Assembly (NCBI GenBank): GCA_023091735.1
Contig: JALKBU010000003.1
Location: forward strand, 1 to 64,000
Direction of reading: 5' to 3'
Source: Trichomonas tenax
Taxonomy: Eukaryota; Parabasalia; Trichomonadida; Trichomonadidae
Length of the DNA stretch: 64,000 bases
Below, piece after piece: positions 60,973 through 64,000 of this stretch (the stretch's first letter is position 1; each line of letters opens with the position of its first letter). The notes under the pieces were generated by a model. That model was not told where the DNA came from. It did no database searches and saw nothing but the letters and a program-made list of their open reading frames with translations. A program made the translations under genes and the position numbers.

Positions 60973-61391
60973 TTTTTTAGCTCCTTAGGTAAACTTAATT
61001 TATTTTAATGACTATTTCGATCTTTTTTTTTTTGTCTAAGTTATTATTCCATAATGCATATTTCTCAATGGAAAAAAAAAGGTTATTTTTCTCGATGATA
61101 AACAATATATTATACAGCTATATATAATATTGTTTATTCATTATTTATTATGCAGATAGATCAAATACTTTATAGAGGATCAGATTTTCAAATAATAGTT
61201 AAATTAATTGAAGATTTGGGTGCAATTAAATCAGATAAATATGATTTGTTATAATATGATAAATGAAGTATGAAACATTAATATATTGTCGATGGTGTCT
61301 AAGTTTTTGGTTGTAAATAGTGAATATGAGATATGTGTCATGAGAGAAATGAATTTTGATTTCCATTTTTCATATCACATGTCATAAAAAG
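60973..61391. other. Intergenic, no gene seen
   Basis: AT-rich spacer with A- and T-runs near 61030 and 61070. Just upstream of the Pin1-like ATG is TTTTTCATATCACATGTCATAAAAAG, given here in pieces: a TTTTTCATATCAC part and a CATGTCATAAAAAG part. Confidence 0.4.
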
Positions 61392-61841
61392 ATGGAAAAA
61401 CTTCCTGAAGGATGGGTGTTGAGAGAATCGCAAGATTTTCCGGGAAGATGTTACTACTATAATACAGACACAAAAGTCAGCTGTTGGCATCGTCCTCCTA
61501 ACAATGGTTCGATGTTTTTGCAACAAATTTTAATAAAATACAAAAACAGCATAAATCCTGTTGACAGGAAAGGAGAAAGAGTCAATAGATCATTCGAAGA
61601 AGCAAAAAACATTGCGCTCGAAGTCAGACAGAAACTTCTCGAAAATCCAGAAAAATTTGAAGAAATGGCTGAACAATACTCAGACATTTATGATAAAGAG
61701 AGCAATTCCAATCTCGGATGGGTAAATATGTCGAATTACAGACACACATTAACTGAACTTCCAAAAATTATCGAAATGAATGAAATAACCCAGCCATTTC
61801 ACACTAAGATTGGATTCCACATTTTCAAGCGACTTGCTTGA
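61392..61841 (+). CDS. Pin1-like peptidyl-prolyl isomerase with altered active site
   Basis: 149 residues from the ATG at 61392 (MEKLPEGWVL), the natural start because WW domains begin there. WW domain at about 4-37: LPEGWV with Trp8, YYYNTD, CWHRPP with Trp32 and Pro35. Parvulin domain at about 44-149: RSFEEAKNIALEVRQKL, FEEMAEQYSD, NLGWVNM, GFHIFKRL. Compared with human Pin1, His143 is kept, but the first active-site His is replaced (QILIKYK) and the Cys position after SD is Ile/Tyr (SDIYD). The phosphate-binding Arg pair is not evident; only DRKGERVNR lies nearby. It may still bind phospho-Ser/Thr-Pro through the WW domain while having low isomerase activity. Confidence 0.78.
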   Translation: MEKLPEGWVLRESQDFPGRCYYYNTDTKVSCWHRPPNNGSMFLQQILIKYKNSINPVDRKGERVNRSFEEAKNIALEVRQKLLENPEKFEEMAEQYSDIYDKESNSNLGWVNMSNYRHTLTELPKIIEMNEITQPFHTKIGFHIFKRLA

Positions 61842-62585
61842 ACTCAATTTTGAAAGTTGATTTATTCAAAGTAATTGAAGTACTTTCAATCATTATTTAC
61901 TTATGTGGTTCGACTCCACACAAGACTTAGTTGTTTCTCGTTGAATTTAGAAGGAAATCAAACTTTGAAAAATGATTTTCGAAAAATTCTTTATGAATTA
62001 CTCATTTACATGAAGACAAACATAATGGCATGTCCAAGATACAATAATTTCTAATCATATGTCCCATATTTCTTGTTACAGAAAGGAAATCTCCTAATAA
62101 TTCATCTTTCGAACTCATAATATTTAAGATGGATGTTTTTTTAAAAAAAAAAACAGAACATTGTGTAGATGCAACCTTGGAAGTTATTTTGGATTCTGGA
62201 TAGAAATAAAAATTTGTGAAAAATAAATTTGAAATGGAAAAATTTTGAACATATGATATTACCGGTGTTAAGCGCGAATACACATTTCCATTCATTCTTT
62301 GTTCTATAGATATAAGAATAGGTTTTGGAATGATGAAGTTTAGATTTGACATGTAAAACAATTTATGAGTCAGCAATACTCGGAGTTGACATGTAATTTA
62401 GAACAGTTTGTATTGTATACCATAAATTTTAAATTAAATGATTTACGTGGCAAATCGCTGTCACAATATATCCAGTAAAAATAACTCAAAAACGATTAAT
62501 AATCAGAAAAGACAGCTAAATCTGAAATAAAATTCAGAAGTTGAGCGGAAAAAAATTGAGAGGATGAGCGGATTTTTTTCCTTAA
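61842..62585. other. Intergenic with TGACATGTAA motifs
   Basis: No convincing gene. TGACATGTAAA at 62347 and TGACATGTAAT at 62387 belong to the scattered motif family; TTACGTGGCAAA is at about 62442. A 124-codon minus-strand frame at 62002-62376 starts at a TTG and is composed of random-looking residues. Confidence 0.45.
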
Positions 62586-62831
62586 ATGTTTTTCGTGTGT
62601 CTGCTGGGCCACGCGTTCTCTATCTGCGACTCCAGCACTGACGACTGCTTCGAGAAACAGACTACGATTTCGTTCATTGTTGGTTTCGTTATTGGAATTA
62701 ATCTGATATTTCTTTCGATGATTCTCATCAGATGGTTCAGCCGCTCATTGGATGAGATCGACATAGAGACACCTCAAGTGCTCGAAAGCATTTCGGAAAG
62801 AGATCAGATTCATTGGTTTTTGTTTTGTTGA
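62586..62831 (+). CDS. Small single-pass membrane ORF
   Basis: 81 residues from an ATG. A short N-terminal hydrophobic segment, a Cys-containing spacer (FSICDSSTDDCF), one clear membrane helix (about 29-51, ISFIVGFVIGINLIFLSMILIRW) and an acidic tail (LDEIDIETPQVLESISERDQ). It has the shape of a small type I membrane protein with signal peptide and a short lumenal part. I recognise no family. The promoter-like octamer is absent. Confidence 0.4.
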   Translation: MFFVCLLGHAFSICDSSTDDCFEKQTTISFIVGFVIGINLIFLSMILIRWFSRSLDEIDIETPQVLESISERDQIHWFLFC

Positions 62832-63140
62832 TTTTCATCTATAACCGTACTATAAATTGTTTGTTATTTGTTTAACCCCCGCATTGCGCAAATTATTTAC
62901 TTTAATTCTCGATATATTTCTCGAAACATTACAAAACACAAAGCAGAACATGTATTAACAAATACGCATCGTCGATGCTTCATAGTTATATAGTATTAAT
63001 CCTTCAATATTGTTAATATAATATTTCCAAATTTTATATCCTCTTTCAAACAAGGAACTCATTGTCAGAATAGAATCTATTTGTTGTATTTATATAAAGA
63101 AAACAATTATATTTAATTAAGAAAACAAAACAATTTTTAT
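62832..63140. other. Intergenic, no gene seen
   Basis: AT-rich convergent spacer. Nothing seen. Confidence 0.4.
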
Positions 63141-63998
63141 TTATTGGAAAGACTGAAGAAGTGTTACATCATCAGGGATCGTGAGATCGCCTGTTTCTTT
63201 GTTGAATCTAAATACAAATTCTGAAACTTTCGTTACCGATTTAATCGTTCTTCCTGCGCAAACAGTCCTAATAAGAGGACCGAATATTGGTGATGAAATG
63301 ACGGAAGAACCATAAGATTGCTCATCGAGCTGTGAGTCGAGAGAAGCAGCAGCGAGTCTAAAGTATCTCATGTATCCTCTATCTTCTCTTGCAACTGCTG
63401 CGCGAATGCAAACTCTGTCGAGACGAGCTGCACCAAGTCTTATTGTTGTGTGATGGGGAGTCTTCTTGTAATTTGGAGAACCTACGATTGCATCGATGAC
63501 ATCTTGAGAGACTTCTAATGGGAGAAGGCGTCCTGATGCAATGCAAATTGCACCGAAGAGACCAAATCCGAGAAATCCATCCATTTGCTTTGGAGTGTTT
63601 GCGTTCAGTTTGGCACTACCATCTTCCTCGAAGAGATCATTCTTCAAAGCAAGAAGAACATGTGCGATCTTGTGTGGTTCTGAGATAGATCCGACAACAT
63701 CTGTTCCGAGCGAAAGAATGTGTGAAAGTGGAGCATTCCTCAACTCGTCGTAGAGTTGCGAGAAGAAGTCAGACATCTGAGCGTTTCTTGTAGGAAGTGT
63801 TGGTGGAAGAACTGCTGAAGATTTTGATGGATCAACAAGCAGCTGTCTGTGTGGGAATAAAGCCAAAAGGAGTCCATGCATGCGTGGACTGGAGAGTGTG
63901 GAAATATCAAGTTGTGGGCAAACTTCTGTTCCACGGAGATATTCGAGGCATAATGAGCATCTGAACCTTGCTGCTGTAACAGTGACGCGTGGGAAGAA
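63141..63998 (-). CDS. Unrecognised conserved-looking protein (5' partial)
   Basis: The frame is open from the right edge for 285 codons to the stop at 63141, so the start is outside. The visible part is helical, with little low complexity: FFPRVTVTAARFRCSLCLEYL, SPRMHGLLLALFPHRQL, GFLGFGLFGAICIASGRLLP, and RLGAARLDRVCIRAAVAREDRGYMRYFRLAAASLD. The even Ala/Leu/Arg spacing suggests helical repeats. I cannot assign a family. C-ending codons are frequent, as in the other housekeeping genes, so it is probably a real conserved gene. Confidence 0.6.
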   Translation of the reverse strand, partial: FFPRVTVTAARFRCSLCLEYLRGTEVCPQLDISTLSSPRMHGLLLALFPHRQLLVDPSKSSAVLPPTLPTRNAQMSDFFSQLYDELRNAPLSHILSLGTDVVGSISEPHKIAHVLLALKNDLFEEDGSAKLNANTPKQMDGFLGFGLFGAICIASGRLLPLEVSQDVIDAIVGSPNYKKTPHHTTIRLGAARLDRVCIRAAVAREDRGYMRYFRLAAASLDSQLDEQSYGSSVISSPIFGPLIRTVCAGRTIKSVTKVSEFVFRFNKETGDLTIPDDVTLLQSFQ

Positions 63999-64000
63999 AA

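Noticed and set aside
61904..61920. T-arm-like hairpin (TGTGG, loop TTCGACT, CCACA)
   Set aside because: No complementary acceptor stem or anticodon arm is found upstream at the right distance, so it is not a tRNA.
62002..62376. 124-codon minus-strand frame
   Set aside because: It begins at a TTG, has no promoter-like motif and no recognisable motif; kept as non-coding, though a remnant is possible.
1..64000. Introns with the trichomonad 3' signal ACTAACACACAG
   Set aside because: A few ACTAAC strings occur (for example at 4141, 24719 and 37128), but none is followed by the CACAG end or fits a gene interruption.
1..64000. CRISPR arrays, rRNA genes, bacterial-type operons or ribosome binding sites
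   Set aside because: None is visible; gene structure and content are eukaryotic, and the repeats seen are foldback or tandem types without regular spacers.

Overview
This is AT-rich nuclear DNA from a parabasalid protist. The evidence is the gene content: single-exon genes, a degenerate BspA-type leucine-rich-repeat gene, a DUF3447-type ankyrin gene, a Sel1-repeat protein with a dead kinase domain, a membrane-tethered C1 peptidase, Maverick/Polinton-type DNA polymerase B debris, and very short UTRs with promoter-like motifs right at the start codons. The recurring promoter-like octamer is TCACTTTT or its reverse complement AAAAGTGA. One orientation fits the trichomonad initiator TCA(+1)Y(T/A). 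Its frequent use in the opposite orientation makes me lean to a tritrichomonad such as Tritrichomonas foetus rather than Trichomonas vaginalis; this is an inference, not a proof. No canonical trichomonad intron was seen.

Layout. 1-5.1 kb: mobile-element debris. It holds an open phage-tail-fibre-like gene cut by the window edge, a repeat-rich spacer, a broken B-family polymerase palm fragment, and a broken antisense copy of the tail-fibre gene. 5.1-10.1 kb: conserved eukaryotic genes (NDC1-like nucleoporin, a coiled-coil protein, a MED27-like Mediator subunit, a Sel1/pseudokinase protein). 10.1-15.2 kb: gene-poor, with foldback and hairpin repeats, a short motif family (TGACATGTAA) and a second polymerase fragment (exonuclease part). 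15.2-27.6 kb: small coiled-coil ORF, MLH1, bromodomain-like protein, VPS9-domain protein, TCF25/RQC1, a WD-type propeller, a BTB protein and a small coiled-coil protein. 27.6-31.2 kb: empty apart from orphan promoter-like motifs. 31.2-40.3 kb: C1 peptidase, a decayed BspA-like gene, and a tandem array of decayed beta-helix-like genes with one open copy. 40.3-46.6 kb: CFAP58 and VPS16 as a divergent pair, then a tiny basic/acidic protein. 47-53 kb: a decayed ankyrin gene and a decayed VIT/von Willebrand A gene. 53-64 kb: a PDI-like protein, a large tuberin/RalGAP-type GAP, a Pin1-like protein with altered active site, a small membrane ORF, and an unrecognised gene cut by the right edge.

The housekeeping genes (vesicle traffic: VPS9, VPS16, RapGAP; nuclear pore and transcription: NDC1, MED27, bromodomain; flagellum: CFAP58; repair: MLH1; quality control: RQC1, PDI) are open throughout. 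The lineage-specific surface or repeat families and mobile-element genes are mostly broken. There is no sign of operons. Genes are independent units, sometimes sharing a very short divergent promoter. All assignments come from reading motifs by eye; no database search was run.
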